Shown here one piece after another: positions 1-8,765 of a DNA stretch of 41,235 nucleotides (positions are counted from its first letter, which is position 1; each line of letters starts with the position of its first letter). Source of the stretch: a bacterium (lineage in GTDB: Bacteria; Methylomirabilota; Methylomirabilia; Methylomirabilales; 2-02-FULL-66-22). The notes under the pieces were generated by a model that searched no databases, was not told the origin of the DNA, and saw nothing but the letters and a program-made list of their open reading frames with translations. The translations under genes were made by a program, and so were the position numbers. The stretch spans positions 1 through 41,235 of the forward strand of contig JAKPQH010000124.1 in the NCBI GenBank assembly GCA_029580855.1, read 5' to 3'.

Positions 1-297
1 GGCGACCCCAGGGAAAGTGCCACAGAAAACATACCGCCCCGAGCTGGTCGTGGGGTAAGGGTGAAAAGGTGCGGTAAGAGCGCACCGCGGCCCTGGCGAC
101 AGGGTCGGCAGGGCAAACCCCACCCGGAGCAAGGCCAAATAGGGGAGCGTCCCCGCCGGAGACGGCGGGGTGGTAGGGTGGTCCCGCCCGAGACTCCCGG
201 GTTGGCCGCTAGAGTTCCGCGGCAACGCGGAATCGAGAGAAATGATCACCGGCCCCGGCAACGGGGCGTCACAGAACCCGGCTTACAGGCCCTCTCC
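1..297 (+). ncRNA. rnpB: RNase P RNA (bacterial type A), 5' end cut off by window
   Basis: Catalytic RNA of ribonuclease P, which matures the 5' ends of tRNAs. The conserved core is directly readable. There is an ACAGAAA...ACCGCC block near 22-38. GGTAAGGGTGAAAAGGTGCG follows at 54-73 and GGTAAGAGCGCACCGC at 73-88. Next are CCACCCGGAGCAAGGCCAAATAGG near 120-143 and the 3' signature ACAGAACCCGGCTTA at 271-285. These match the order in E. coli M1 RNA from about its position 100 onward, so roughly the first hundred bases lie before the window. The 3' end is placed by the GGCC that should close helix P1 and is uncertain by about 10 nt. An open reading frame starting at position 61 runs through this RNA but is only an upstream extension of the kduI frame. 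Confidence 0.95.
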
Positions 298-402
298 GGC
301 ATTTTATTGGCGAATACGTCGCCGGCCAAGGCGGACGCAGCACCTGGGCGTGTGAAATCGGTTTCGGAACACCGACCTCTTTTTGACCAAGGAGACGGGT
401 TC

Positions 403-1233
403 GTGGAGACGCGGTATCTTGCGGATGGCGTGCGGTACGCGGCGATGACGGCGGCGGAGCTGCGCGACGCGTTCTTGGTCACGACGCTGTTCGCGCCGGG
501 CGAGTTGCGCCTCGTCTACTGCGAGGCGGACCGTGCGGTGATCGGCTCCGCCGTCCCGGTCGGGCGGCCGGTGGCGCTCGCCGCGGCCGACGAGCTGCGT
601 GCGGCGTTCTTTTGCCAGCGGCGGGAGCTGGGAATCCTGAACATCGGGGCCGCCGGCTCGGTGCGGGTGGATGGAACGACGCATGCGCTGGGGCCGCGGG
701 ACCTGCTCTACGTCGGGCGGGGGAGCCGCGATATCGTTTTCGCCAGCGACGACGCCCGAGAGCCGGCGCAATTCTACCTGGCAAGCTACCCGGCCCACGC
801 CGCGTTTCCGACCGTGCTGGCGAGGAGCGCCGATGCGGCCAAGGTACAACTGGGCTCGCAGGCCGAATGCAACCGCCGGACGATCAACAAGTACATCCAC
901 CCCGGCGGGGTCCAGAGCTGCCAGCTGGTGATGGGCGTCACCGCGCTGGAGGAGGGGAGCGTCTGGAACACGATGCCGCCGCACACCCACACGCGCCGTT
1001 CGGAGGTCTATCTGTATTTCGACCTGGCGCCCGAGGCGCGGGTCTTTCACTTCATGGGCCGACCGGATGAGACCCGGCACCTGGTGGTGGCCGACCGGCA
1101 GGTGGTGATCTCGCCCGCGTGGTCCATCCACTGCGCGACGGCCACCCGCCGCTACACCCTCTGCTGGGCCATGGGCGGCGAGAACCAGACCTTCGACGAT
1201 ATGGACGGGATCCAGGTCGGCGCGCTGCGGTAG
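403..1233 (+). CDS. kduI: 4-deoxy-L-threo-5-hexosulose-uronate ketol-isomerase (KduI)
   Basis: Isomerises 5-keto-4-deoxyuronate to 3-deoxy-D-glycero-2,5-hexodiulosonate in the breakdown of pectin- or glycosaminoglycan-derived uronates. The 276-aa product is close to the usual ~278 aa and collinear with the E. coli protein as I recall it. The bicupin metal site is visible: PPHTHTRR with H194 and H196, E201 in the following EVY, and H243 in SPAWSIH. The family signature NRRTINKYI is at about 157-165 and the protein ends in DDMDGIQVGALR. The start is the GTG at 403, preceded by AAGGAG at 389-394; the frame stays open upstream to 61 but there it overlaps rnpB. No other uronate-catabolic gene (kduD, kdgK, lyases) is nearby, so its pathway here is not clear from context. 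Confidence 0.93.
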   Translation: METRYLADGVRYAAMTAAELRDAFLVTTLFAPGELRLVYCEADRAVIGSAVPVGRPVALAAADELRAAFFCQRRELGILNIGAAGSVRVDGTTHALGPRDLLYVGRGSRDIVFASDDAREPAQFYLASYPAHAAFPTVLARSADAAKVQLGSQAECNRRTINKYIHPGGVQSCQLVMGVTALEEGSVWNTMPPHTHTRRSEVYLYFDLAPEARVFHFMGRPDETRHLVVADRQVVISPAWSIHCATATRRYTLCWAMGGENQTFDDMDGIQVGALR

Positions 1234-1323
1234 CCCAGCGATGGACCGCCTGGGGACGGCTTGCGGAGGCGGCACGTCATCCCCAGGCGGTCCCGGTGGC
1301 GCGGGAGCATTGGGTCGGGCCGT

Positions 1324-1899
1324 TCACGCGGTCAGTTTCTTCAGCAGCCAGGCCATGTTCTCGCCCAGCCGTTGCATGGTCTTGATGCCCTCCTCGTCCG
1401 AGGACACCGCGCCGGCCTCCCTGCCGATCCCGATGTTCCAGTAGTTCGACCCCACGACAATCATCTGGCCGATGGTGAAAAAGTGGTTTAGGCTGCTGAA
1501 GGCGTGGATGGCGCCCCCGCGGCGGACCGCCACCACCCCGGCGCCGATCTTGCGCTGGTACAGGTCGCCGTTGGCGCGAGCGACCATCCCGCAGCGCTCG
1601 ATCAGGGCTTTCATGTTGGCGGTGATGTCCGCGAAATAGACGGGCGACCCGAGCAGGATACCGTCCGCGGCGGCCATCTTGGCGACAAAGGTGTTGACCG
1701 GATCGGTATCCACGGAGCACCGTCCGTCTTTCCGCTTGAAGCAGCGGAAGCACGCGCCGCAGCCCTGGAGGTTCTCGTTGGCCAGCTGGATGAGCTCCGT
1801 GCGGATGCCTTCGCGATCGAGCGCGGAGAGAACGGTCTTGAGCAGGACCGCCGTGTTTCCATCCAGCCGCGCGCTCCCGTTGAATGCCACGACGTTCAT
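1324..1899 (-). CDS. Iron-sulfur flavoprotein, NADPH-dependent FMN reductase fold
   Basis: A 191-aa flavodoxin-like protein. The N-terminal FMN phosphate loop is NGSARLDGNT at about 7-16, and GSPVYFADITANMKAL near 85-100 is typical of the flavin-binding region of this family. Between them lies a compact cysteine cluster C47-x2-C50-x2-C53-x7-C61. This is the arrangement of archaeal and bacterial iron-sulfur flavoproteins, which bind a 4Fe-4S cluster and FMN and dimerise. By family it is an electron-transfer protein or quinone/oxygen-detoxifying reductase; the partner is unknown. The ATG at 1899 has AAAGGAG just upstream, and a longer in-frame extension to 2121 lacks support. It is divergent from the 2244 lipoprotein gene, each with its own promoter-like sequence. 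Confidence 0.85.
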   Translation of the reverse strand: MNVVAFNGSARLDGNTAVLLKTVLSALDREGIRTELIQLANENLQGCGACFRCFKRKDGRCSVDTDPVNTFVAKMAAADGILLGSPVYFADITANMKALIERCGMVARANGDLYQRKIGAGVVAVRRGGAIHAFSSLNHFFTIGQMIVVGSNYWNIGIGREAGAVSSDEEGIKTMQRLGENMAWLLKKLTA

Positions 1900-2002
1900 G
1901 GCCGCTCCTTTCCTCTTGGCATCGGGGCAGGGTGATGGTCTCCGCCGGGACCCGCCGCACGCCGCGTGCGGGCTTACCGCAGCGCGGCGGCCGAGTCGTC
2001 GC

Positions 2003-2031
2003 CTTATACTCCCCTCGCTCGCGAGAAGCAA
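2003..2031 (-). promoter_or_regulatory. Sigma70-like promoter for the iron-sulfur flavoprotein gene
   Basis: Read on the minus strand, TTGCTT (2031-2026) is followed by a 17-nt spacer and TATAAG (2008-2003). It lies about 100 nt upstream of the ATG at 1899. Both hexamers are close to consensus and stand out in GC-rich DNA. It is a sequence match only. Confidence 0.5.
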
Positions 2032-2140
2032 CCACCATGGCGCCGGCACACCCTCAAAGGTCCTCTTCTGCGCACATGCGACGCGGCGCGGGTCACGGCA
2101 TCTCGCGCATCCCAGCGCCAACCGGCGCCGTCGAAATGGG

Positions 2141-2169
2141 TTGACGAGGGGCGGCTGCCTGGCTTAGAT
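2141..2169 (+). promoter_or_regulatory. Sigma70-like promoter for the BamE-like lipoprotein gene
   Basis: TTGACG at 2141-2146, a 17-nt spacer, then TTAGAT at 2164-2169, ending about 75 nt before the ATG at 2244. It forms the plus-strand half of a divergent promoter region with the minus-strand promoter at 2003-2031. The rest of the 344-nt gap (1900-2243) shows nothing else I recognise. Confidence 0.5.
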
Positions 2170-2243
2170 TCGTTGAGTTTTCTTGATCCGGAGCCGACGG
2201 TGGGGGTTCGGGGGCGTCGGTGGAACGCCGGGGGTCCGAGAGC

Positions 2244-2663
2244 ATGATCAATGTGCGCGCTGGACGAGGTGTCGTGGCCGCGGGTATCGTAGGCCTGCTG
2301 CTGGCGGCGGCGGCGGGCTGCAAGGGCGCCGCGCAATCCACGGCGCCAGCCGAGGCGCCGGTCTCGCTGCCCGTCCCGGCTCCCCCACCGCCCCCATCCT
2401 TGCGCGAGGCGGGCGCCCAGATCGCGGACGAAGACAGCCTGAAACAGCTCGTCCCGGGGAAAACCACAAAGGCGGAGGTCCGGGATCGTTTCGGCGTGCC
2501 CCAAGAGGTGGTGCTCTCGTCCAACGCCGAGACCTTCATCTATGCGCGTGACCGGACCTCGGGCTGGTTCCGGCGGACCACCGAGCGGGTCGAAATGCTC
2601 ACCGTGCGCTTCGACGCTCAAGGCCTCTTGAAGGATTTCGAATACCGATTTGCCGGAAAGTAG
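2244..2663 (+). CDS. Lipoprotein with SmpA/OmlA (BamE)-like domain
   Basis: A 139-aa exported lipoprotein. It has a basic N-terminus, a hydrophobic stretch at about 10-22 and a lipobox ending LLAAAAGC, so the acylated Cys is near residue 24. A Pro/Ala-rich linker at about 30-50 precedes a small domain. That domain contains LVPGKTTKAEVRDRFGVP, the G-x-T-x2-EV-x3-fG-xP pattern of the SmpA/OmlA fold also found in BamE. Such proteins sit at the inner face of the outer membrane or in the periplasm, and some help outer-membrane assembly. True BamE function is not shown here because no bam gene is adjacent. The start could also be the GTG just downstream, but the signal peptide fits the ATG at 2244. 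Confidence 0.7.
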   Translation: MINVRAGRGVVAAGIVGLLLAAAAGCKGAAQSTAPAEAPVSLPVPAPPPPPSLREAGAQIADEDSLKQLVPGKTTKAEVRDRFGVPQEVVLSSNAETFIYARDRTSGWFRRTTERVEMLTVRFDAQGLLKDFEYRFAGK

Positions 2664-2675
2664 CCGCCGGCCCCC

Positions 2676-2716
2676 GGGTGCCCATTCCGATGGGTACCCG
2701 TTCGGACGGGTGCCCG
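2676..2716 (+). other. Overlapping GGGTRCCC hairpins after the lipoprotein gene
   Basis: Three GGGTRCCC units stand in a row. CCCAT (2681-2685) pairs with ATGGG (2690-2694) around a TCCG loop. CCCGT (2697-2701) pairs with ACGGG (2706-2710) around a TCGG loop. Flanking GG/CC pairs extend both stems through the shared middle unit, so the extended hairpins exclude each other. The site begins 12 nt after the stop codon. It could end transcription (there is no U tract) or be a short repeat; the role is unknown. Confidence 0.4.
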
Positions 2717-2875
2717 CTTTGACCGGCTGGCCGCCCTCGCCGTCGGGTTTCTCGCGCGCCGTTTTCGCCATGTGCACGCCGCGTCCGTCCCAGATCGCGA
2801 GCCCCTCCGCCACGTTCCGGCTTGATCTCTCGCGCGCCACCTGGTAAAAGAGTCGTGGTACCGAAGGAGGCCACG

Positions 2876-3184
2876 ATGTCTGAGAACGCCCGCGAACCGT
2901 TCGAGGTTCCGTGCCCGTGCTGTCAGGCGCGGCTTCGCGTGGATCCGGAGCTGCGCGCGGTTCTGTCCCACGAGCCGCCGCCGGAGGAGCGGACCGTCAA
3001 GGACCTCGCCCAGGCCGTCATGGGGTTGAAGGCCGAAGCGGCCCATCGCCAAGCCAAGTTCGAAGAGTCCATGAAGCTCGAGAGGAACAAAAAGGACCTG
3101 CTGGACAAGAAGTTTCAAGACGCGCTCAAGCGGACACGAGACGTTCCTGTCGGCAAGCCCATACGGGACATCGACCTCGACTGA
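2876..3184 (+). CDS. Small zinc-ribbon-like protein of unknown function
   Basis: A 102-aa soluble protein. A short metal-binding-looking knuckle sits near the N-terminus (CPCC at 13-16 followed by QARLRVDPE). It is followed by a charged, probably coiled-coil helix at about 40-88 rich in Lys, Glu and Arg (LKAEAAHRQAKFEES and the following residues), and an acidic tail ending DIDLD. Only one CxCC-type cluster is present, so metal binding would need a partner or a dimer. The ATG at 2876 has a good GGAGG at 2866-2870. I do not recognise a named family; its look is that of the short 'zinc ribbon plus helix' proteins common in uncultivated bacteria. Confidence 0.65.
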   Translation: MSENAREPFEVPCPCCQARLRVDPELRAVLSHEPPPEERTVKDLAQAVMGLKAEAAHRQAKFEESMKLERNKKDLLDKKFQDALKRTRDVPVGKPIRDIDLD

Positions 3185-3303
3185 CGGATGCGCGCCGGCC
3201 GCGTGCGGACCGTACGCTGCGCCGCGGGGCGGTTTCGACGGTACGGATCGACCCGATCCCCGGGCCGAGTGCGCGGGGCGCGCCTCGCGAAAAGGATAAT
3301 GCC

Positions 3304-4209
3304 ATGCCCGATCTCCATCCCGCGCTTCAAATTGACGACCTCCCCGAGGACTTGCGGCGGCCGGTCCTGGTTGTGGCGTTTTCCGGCTGGAACGACGCCG
3401 CCGAGAGCGCGACCTCGGCCGCGCGGTTTCTGTGTCGGACGTGGTCCATGAAGCATGCCGCCTTGATCCACGCGGAGGAGTTCTATCATTTCGGCCTCAC
3501 CCGGCCCGAGGTGCGGTTCCGCAAGGACGCCCCGGGGGTCCGCGAGGTCCACTGGCCCAGCGCCGACTTCTCGCGGAGCGACGAACCTTCGCTCGCGCGC
3601 GACGTTATCGTGGGTCTGGGCGCCGAACCCCATCTGAAGTGGCAGACGTTCTGCGGTCACGTCCTGGAGATTGCCCGGCGCGCGCAGGTCACGCTGGTCA
3701 TCACCCTGGGGGCGCTGCTCGCCGACGTTCCGCACACGCGCCCGGTGAGGATCTCCGGCGTGGCCACCGACGCCGAGCTGGGCCGGAGGTTCCAGACTAC
3801 GCCGACGCGGTACGAAGGACCCACGGGGATCATCGGCGTGTTGAACGACGCCTGCCGCCGGGCCGCGTTGCCCGCCGTGAGTCTGTGGGCCAACGTCCCA
3901 CACTACGTGTCGGAGGTAAGCAACCCCCACGCGGTGCTGGCGCTGGTGCGGCCGGTGCTGGAGTTCGTGGAGTGGGAGGCGGACCTCAGCGAGCTCACGG
4001 AAGCCGCGGCGGAGTTTGACCGGCAGCTGGCCCGGATCATGGCTCAGAAGCCCGAGGTGCAGAAGTACGTCCAGGAGCTGGAGCGGCGGCAAGCGCAGGA
4101 GGAGCCTGCGGATCCTGCGCGCGCCGGGGACCTCCCCAACGCGGCGGACCTGATCCGCGAAGTCGAGCAGTTCCTGCGTCAGCAACGCGGCGACGCCGGC
4201 AAAAACTGA
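3304..4209 (+). CDS. PAC2 (proteasome assembly chaperone 2) family protein
   Basis: A 301-aa protein of the PAC2 family, whose eukaryotic members help build the 20S proteasome. The bacterial members have no settled role. Family features seen are the early strand-loop [19 protein letters not shown] at about 21-39, the EEFYHF...RP block near 59-68, a middle [19 protein letters not shown] segment, and the [30 protein letters not shown] region. After about 215 the protein becomes charged and helical, ending in a Glu/Gln-rich tail. The ATG at 3304 follows AAAAGGA. No proteasome or Pup gene is in the window, so a proteasome link is not supported here. Confidence 0.85.
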   Translation: MPDLHPALQIDDLPEDLRRPVLVVAFSGWNDAAESATSAARFLCRTWSMKHAALIHAEEFYHFGLTRPEVRFRKDAPGVREVHWPSADFSRSDEPSLARDVIVGLGAEPHLKWQTFCGHVLEIARRAQVTLVITLGALLADVPHTRPVRISGVATDAELGRRFQTTPTRYEGPTGIIGVLNDACRRAALPAVSLWANVPHYVSEVSNPHAVLALVRPVLEFVEWEADLSELTEAAAEFDRQLARIMAQKPEVQKYVQELERRQAQEEPADPARAGDLPNAADLIREVEQFLRQQRGDAGKN

Positions 4210-4266
4210 GGAACCGGGCAGGACGCGACCAGCACCAGTCGGTGTCGGGGCGTGTTGTCGGGAGAC

Positions 4267-4965
4267 ATGGGGGCGCGTGTCGTGAGCGGTATCCGGGAGC
4301 GGCTGGCAGAGGTCCGGCGGCGGATCGACGCTGCGGCGGGCCGGAGCGGGCGGACCGCAGAGGCGGTGACGCTCGTGGCCGTGAGCAAGACCATGTCGGT
4401 GGAGGCGATCCGCGAGGCGGTCGCCGCGGGCGTGACTGTCCTCGGGGAGAACCGTGTGCAGGAGGCACGCGACAAGATCGCGGCGCTCGCCGGGGTGGCG
4501 GAGTGGCATCTCGTCGGCCACCTGCAGACAAACAAGGCCAAGCTCGCGGTGGGCCTGTTCCAGCGGATTCATTCTCTGGACTCGGTTCGGCTGGCCGAGG
4601 AACTCGAGCGGCACGCGCGGGAGGCGGGGCGCCAGGTCCGCTGCCTCATCCAGGTCAACGTGGGCGGAGAGGAGCAGAAGAGCGGCGCACCGGAGAGCGG
4701 GGTCCGCCCGCTCCTGGAGGCGGCGAATCGTCTGCCGCACATCCTGGTCGAAGGTCTGATGGCCATCCCGCCGTTTCTCTCGGATCCCGAGGCCATCCGC
4801 CCGTATTTCCGTCGCCTCCGCCTGTTGCGCGACGAGTTGGCGAGGGAGGGGTTTTCGCTCCCCGACCTGTCGATGGGGATGACGCAGGACTTCGAGGTGG
4901 CCATCGAGGAAGGGGCGACGCTGGTGCGGGTGGGGACGGCCGTCTTTGGGCCAAGGGGGGAATAG
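4267..4965 (+). CDS. YggS/YBL036C-type pyridoxal phosphate homeostasis protein
   Basis: A 232-aa PLP-binding TIM-barrel protein, close to the ~234 aa of E. coli YggS. The Schiff-base lysine lies in LVAVSKT (K41). Other family marks are LGENRVQEA at about 59-67, [11 protein letters not shown] near 77-87, and the C-terminal phosphate-binding block [16 protein letters not shown] followed by VRVGTAVFG. The family buffers free PLP and affects amino-acid metabolism but has no known enzyme activity. The start is uncertain: the ATG at 4267 has only a close GGGAG, and a GTG at 4252 is also possible. It lies 57 nt after the PAC2 gene, in the same direction, and is likely co-transcribed. Confidence 0.9.
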   Translation: MGARVVSGIRERLAEVRRRIDAAAGRSGRTAEAVTLVAVSKTMSVEAIREAVAAGVTVLGENRVQEARDKIAALAGVAEWHLVGHLQTNKAKLAVGLFQRIHSLDSVRLAEELERHAREAGRQVRCLIQVNVGGEEQKSGAPESGVRPLLEAANRLPHILVEGLMAIPPFLSDPEAIRPYFRRLRLLRDELAREGFSLPDLSMGMTQDFEVAIEEGATLVRVGTAVFGPRGE

Positions 4966-5063
4966 GGGAAGAGCGGACGACAGGGGTGTCCGACAGCCAC
5001 AGCCGGGAAAAAACCGGGTCGGCTGCTGCTGTCGGGAATCGCTGTCGCCACGGGAGGTGTGGT

Positions 5064-5714
5064 GTGCAGATCTTTCTGGATACGGCCGACGTGAAAGACA
5101 TTCGGGAGCTGGCGGCCCTGGGCGTGGTGGACGGCGTGACAACCAACCCGTCGTTGGTGGCCAAAGAGGGGCGACCCTTCAAGGACATCGCGGCGGAGAT
5201 CCTCCAGATCGTGGACGGTCCGATCAGTCTGGAGGTCGTCAGCACGGATGCGCCCGGGATGATGGCGGAAGCGCGGGAGCTGGCGAAGCTCCACAAGAAC
5301 GTGGTGGTGAAGATTCCGCTGATTGCCGAGGGGCTGAAGGCGGTCAAGCAGCTCTCCGCCGAGGGGATCCGCACGAATGTCACCCTGTGCTTCTCCGCGG
5401 CTCAGGCCCTGTTGGCGGCCAAGGCCGGCGCGGGATACATCAGCCCCTTCGTGGGCCGGCTGGACGACATCAGCCACATGGGGATGGATCTGGTGCGGCA
5501 GATCGTCGCCATCTACAAGAACTACGGCTACCCTACGCGGGTCCTGGCGGCAAGCCTGCGGACGCCCATCCATTTCGTGGAGGCCGCGCTGGCGGGCGCC
5601 CACGTGTGCACGCTGCCCCCGGCGGTCCTGCGGCAGCTCCTGAAGCACCCGCTCACGGACATCGGCCTGGAGCGTTTTCTGGCGGACTGGAAAAAGGTCC
5701 CGAAGACGGGATAG
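5064..5714 (+). CDS. fsa: Small transaldolase / fructose-6-phosphate aldolase (TalC/FSA type)
   Basis: A 216-aa class I aldolase of the short transaldolase group, which forms decameric TIM barrels. By family it transfers dihydroxyacetone (transaldolase) or splits fructose 6-phosphate. Seen here are the N-terminal [13 protein letters not shown] start (GTG-encoded), DGVTTNPSL at about 23-31, the Schiff-base lysine in VVVKIPL (K83), then [32 protein letters not shown] split over about 100-130. [24 protein letters not shown] follows near the C-terminus. Whether it acts as transaldolase or F6P aldolase cannot be told by eye. The GTG at 5064 has GGGAGG about 7 nt upstream. Its stop is 21 nt from the convergent HD gene. 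Confidence 0.88.
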   Translation: MQIFLDTADVKDIRELAALGVVDGVTTNPSLVAKEGRPFKDIAAEILQIVDGPISLEVVSTDAPGMMAEARELAKLHKNVVVKIPLIAEGLKAVKQLSAEGIRTNVTLCFSAAQALLAAKAGAGYISPFVGRLDDISHMGMDLVRQIVAIYKNYGYPTRVLAASLRTPIHFVEAALAGAHVCTLPPAVLRQLLKHPLTDIGLERFLADWKKVPKTG

Positions 5715-5735
5715 GAACCGGTCGCGGGCCGCGTC

Positions 5736-7154
5736 TCACACGTTGGTCGGGATGGCCGGATCGCCGGGGCTCCCCAGGACCGCCTGCGTCGCCCTCGCCA
5801 GGGCGTCGTCGTGCGCGTGGTCCAGGGCGAAAACCCGGTAGTGCGCGACCCGCGCGGGAATATAACGGAACAGGTCCTGGACCGGCTGCGGCGAGGCGCG
5901 GTCCGTGGCGGGGTCGTAGATCAGGATCTTCTTGGCCTCTTCGGTCCAGGGGTTCAACGGGCGGGGGTCCTGCCGGGCCACGTCCACCTTGAGCGGCAAC
6001 GATGCGATGGCCGCCGGCAGCGCCCTCCGGATCTCCGCCTCCAGCTCCGCGGCATCCACGAACTTCTTGGCGCGCGGATCGTCCATGGTCTCCATGTGGT
6101 CGTAGGCCATCTTCCACTTGACCTCGCGCGCCACGATCCGCGACCATTCCTCGCCCAGGGCCCGCCTGCGCGGGTCCGGGTCCTCCAGCCAGCGCCGCAC
6201 TCCTTCGAGAAGCGACCAGTCGCTCACGCCGAGATAGCGGTCCAGCTCTTTCCGCGGGTCCACGGGGAACAGGAGCCGTACGGTCTCCTCAAAGATCTCC
6301 TGCATGTGCAGGTCCATGGCGCGGTTGGTCCGGTGGTAGTACACGTCCGCGTACATGGTGAAGCGCGCGTTGACGAAGCGCCGGAGCGCGGAGGAGCCCG
6401 ACTTGTGCAGCGTGAGCCCGTCCTCGGTGACGAAGGTGTAATACAGCAGCCGGTCGATGTCCACCAGATCCAGGGAGAACCCGGTCATGTACGCGTCGCG
6501 CTGGATGTAGTCCATGTTGTCGGCGGTGTAGATCCCCGAGAAGACGGGCTGCAGCGTCCGGAGCCAGCCCGGCATGCGCTCGGCGCCGATCTCGGGCCGA
6601 CACATGAGAAACGCGACGTGTTCCGGCTCCAGCGCCTCCCCCGACTTGAAGGTCCCCTCGGGGCTGCGGCGGATGCGCCGGATCAGATCGGCCAGTTTCT
6701 CCGTCACGATGAGTTGGCCGAGATGTTCGTGGGTGATGCCGCACACGGGCTGCAGATACTGGTGATCGAAGAAGTGGCTGAAAGGGCCGTGGCCGATGTC
6801 GTGCACGAGACCGGTGACGCGCAGGAGCTCCTTGACGAGGGGAAACGAGGGGCAGCGGTCAAAGGCTTGCCGCAGGCTGGGGTACAGCCGATCCGCGAAC
6901 CGGCCGGCCATGTGCATCACGCCCACGGAATGCTGAAACCGGCTGTGCTCGGCGGACGGGAAGACCCAGAAGCTGGACTGGAGCTGATGCACCCGGCGCA
7001 GCCGCTGCACCCAGGGGCTGTCGATGAGGTCCTTCTCCGTACGCTCGTGGCCCCGGCCGTCGATGGGCACGGTGAAGTGGATATACCCGTAGATGGGATC
7101 GGCCAGCAGGGCGACCCCTTCGTACATCGGATGCCGTCGCTTGCCGGCCGGCAT
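5736..7154 (-). CDS. HD-domain phosphohydrolase, dGTPase/SAMHD1-like
   Basis: A 472-aa metal-dependent phosphohydrolase. The HD site is visible as H75 in SRFQHSVGV, H118-D119 in LVHDIGHGPFSHFFDH, and D215 in NMDYIQRDAYMTG. The order and spacing resemble SAMHD1 and YdhJ-like triphosphohydrolases rather than signalling HD-GYP proteins. These enzymes usually split dNTPs to nucleoside and triphosphate, controlling nucleotide pools and sometimes phage replication. The C-terminal half is helical and includes IPARVAHYRVFA. The ATG at 7154 has GGAGG directly upstream, and a longer start at 7184 lacks this. It sits 26 nt downstream of the unknown 459-aa gene, so the two are probably one transcript. 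Confidence 0.85.
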   Translation of the reverse strand: MPAGKRRHPMYEGVALLADPIYGYIHFTVPIDGRGHERTEKDLIDSPWVQRLRRVHQLQSSFWVFPSAEHSRFQHSVGVMHMAGRFADRLYPSLRQAFDRCPSFPLVKELLRVTGLVHDIGHGPFSHFFDHQYLQPVCGITHEHLGQLIVTEKLADLIRRIRRSPEGTFKSGEALEPEHVAFLMCRPEIGAERMPGWLRTLQPVFSGIYTADNMDYIQRDAYMTGFSLDLVDIDRLLYYTFVTEDGLTLHKSGSSALRRFVNARFTMYADVYYHRTNRAMDLHMQEIFEETVRLLFPVDPRKELDRYLGVSDWSLLEGVRRWLEDPDPRRRALGEEWSRIVAREVKWKMAYDHMETMDDPRAKKFVDAAELEAEIRRALPAAIASLPLKVDVARQDPRPLNPWTEEAKKILIYDPATDRASPQPVQDLFRYIPARVAHYRVFALDHAHDDALARATQAVLGSPGDPAIPTNV

Positions 7155-7180
7155 GCACCCTCCTCTCGCTCGATAGCCTG

Positions 7181-8560
7181 TCACGCGCGACCTTCCCGCC
7201 GGACGGGATAGGTGAGGTCATCGGGGAGGTCGAGAGCCGCGGCGATCAGCGCGCGGATCTCCTGCAGACGCGTTTGGCGCGTGTCCGGCGCCGCGAGTTC
7301 GAGCTCGAGCATCTGCCGCGTGACGGCCGCGTTGAGGGCGGCGAGTCGTCGGGCGTCGGCCCCGCTCTCGCACGCGGTGACTCGGCGGACCACCTGCTGG
7401 TACCGGGGAGAGCGCAGGAGGTCCACGTGGAACAGCGCGTCGAACAGCGTCTCGTACTCAAAACTGAAGAAGATCTTGGCCAGATGCCGGGCGGCTTGCC
7501 CGACGTCCAGCGCGCGGTTGTCCCGCTCCAGGATCGCCAGTCGTTCGGGTTGGGACAAGGCGTTCCAGACGAGGGGCGCCACCTTGCGCTCGGCGATCAT
7601 GCGGCCCGAGCGGTACCGCTCCGCAAAATCGGTCAGCCGGCGGTCGCCGAGCAGGGTCCAGATGCGCACCAGCAGCGCCCGGAGTTCGGGTCCGGGCACG
7701 TCGGCGATGGAGCGGAATTGGCGCCGCAGAGGCAGCAGGTGCTCCTCCACCTCGCGCTCGGTCATCATATCCGCCACCATGAGGAAGGCCGTGGAGAGAT
7801 CCACACCGGGCATCTGCCACAGCGCGCGCGTCTTCTCCGCCGAGGCGGGGTCGGCGGACGGCTCGGCGTGGTCCGCAGGCAGGCGCGACATCTGCCCCGC
7901 GAAGAGCCGGTCGGCGGGGATCGAGACGCCGAGCCGCCGGCCGATGGCGTCGCGGACGCGGTGCAGCGCCGCGTCGACATCCGACGGGACGCGGGACAGC
8001 AGGTGGGGGGCCTGGCCGACAACCACGCTCAACAGCTCGGCGATCGCGGCGTCGGGCTGCCCCTCGAGCGCGTCGCGCACCCGCTGGTACGCCGGATACT
8101 CCACGACGGCCTCGGACAGTCCGGCGTCGTGAAACAAGTCGTACGACTTGCACATGAAAAGGCGGGCCAACTCCCGGCGCAACTGGTCCGGTCGGAGGCC
8201 CGCGGGCTCGCCGGCCACGCGCTGCCACTTCTCGGCCAGCGACATCCCCTGCAGATCCTCTTCCGTGAGCGCCCCCAGGCCCTCCGGCGGTCCGGCGGAC
8301 GCACGGTCCAGCGCATCCAGCGCCAGCTGCGTATACCGCCGGATAAAGCCGGCCACCAGGGGGCGGCGCCGGTCGATGGGCCAGCGCTCGTCATACGCCC
8401 CGAGGCATTCCGCGCGTTGGTGAGGCGCCAGGCAGTCAGCGAAGACCCGCACCGTCCAGCGCAGTTCCTCGTCGTCCATGCGGACGAGCCGGCTCAGCAG
8501 GTCCTGCTCCCGCTGTCGGATGTAGCGTCGCTTCGCCGCCGTCCGCGTCTCACGGTCCAT
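7181..8560 (-). CDS. Unknown 459-aa helical protein upstream of the HD hydrolase
   Basis: I do not recognise this family. The protein is charged, apparently all-helical and soluble, with no signal peptide, membrane segment or cysteine motif. It has repeated Leu/Arg-rich helices such as DLLSRLVRMDDEELRWTVRVF near the N-terminus, a KSYDLFHDAGLSEAVVEYPAYQRVRDAL block mid-protein, and a similar-looking FEYETLFDALFHVDLLRSPRYQQVV stretch near the C-terminus. The last two resemble each other (F-D-L-F-H followed by YxxV), hinting at an internal duplication. The start ATG at 8560 has GCAGAGG about 5 nt upstream. Short spacing to the HD gene suggests a functional pair, perhaps a regulator or substrate adaptor, but that is inference. 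Confidence 0.7.
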   Translation of the reverse strand: MDRETRTAAKRRYIRQREQDLLSRLVRMDDEELRWTVRVFADCLAPHQRAECLGAYDERWPIDRRRPLVAGFIRRYTQLALDALDRASAGPPEGLGALTEEDLQGMSLAEKWQRVAGEPAGLRPDQLRRELARLFMCKSYDLFHDAGLSEAVVEYPAYQRVRDALEGQPDAAIAELLSVVVGQAPHLLSRVPSDVDAALHRVRDAIGRRLGVSIPADRLFAGQMSRLPADHAEPSADPASAEKTRALWQMPGVDLSTAFLMVADMMTEREVEEHLLPLRRQFRSIADVPGPELRALLVRIWTLLGDRRLTDFAERYRSGRMIAERKVAPLVWNALSQPERLAILERDNRALDVGQAARHLAKIFFSFEYETLFDALFHVDLLRSPRYQQVVRRVTACESGADARRLAALNAAVTRQMLELELAAPDTRQTRLQEIRALIAAALDLPDDLTYPVRREGRA

Positions 8561-8765
8561 GCATGCCTCTGCCGGCGCGTCACCCCTCGCCGCCGGGACA
8601 AGATCCTCTCGTCTACACCGGCGCAGCGCGGCGGTCCACATATATCCCGAGGTGTGCCTTCCGGTCAATGGATTCATGGGGCGGCCGCGCGCCGTCCAAA
8701 GCCGACCGTTGCATCTTGCAGGCGCGCGTGTTACGCTTCGCGCCTCGCGGCTGGGAGGACTCTCC

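Noticed and set aside
61..402. In-frame extension of kduI to an ATG at 61
   Set aside because: It runs through the RNase P RNA; the GTG at 403 has a ribosome-binding site and gives the normal family length.
2004..2840. Minus-strand open frame opposite the lipoprotein gene
   Set aside because: The plus strand has a signal peptide, lipobox and a recognisable domain; the minus reading has none.
3115..5142. 675-residue open frame on the minus strand
   Set aside because: Antisense to PAC2 and the PLP protein; its composition is typical of GC-rich shadow frames.
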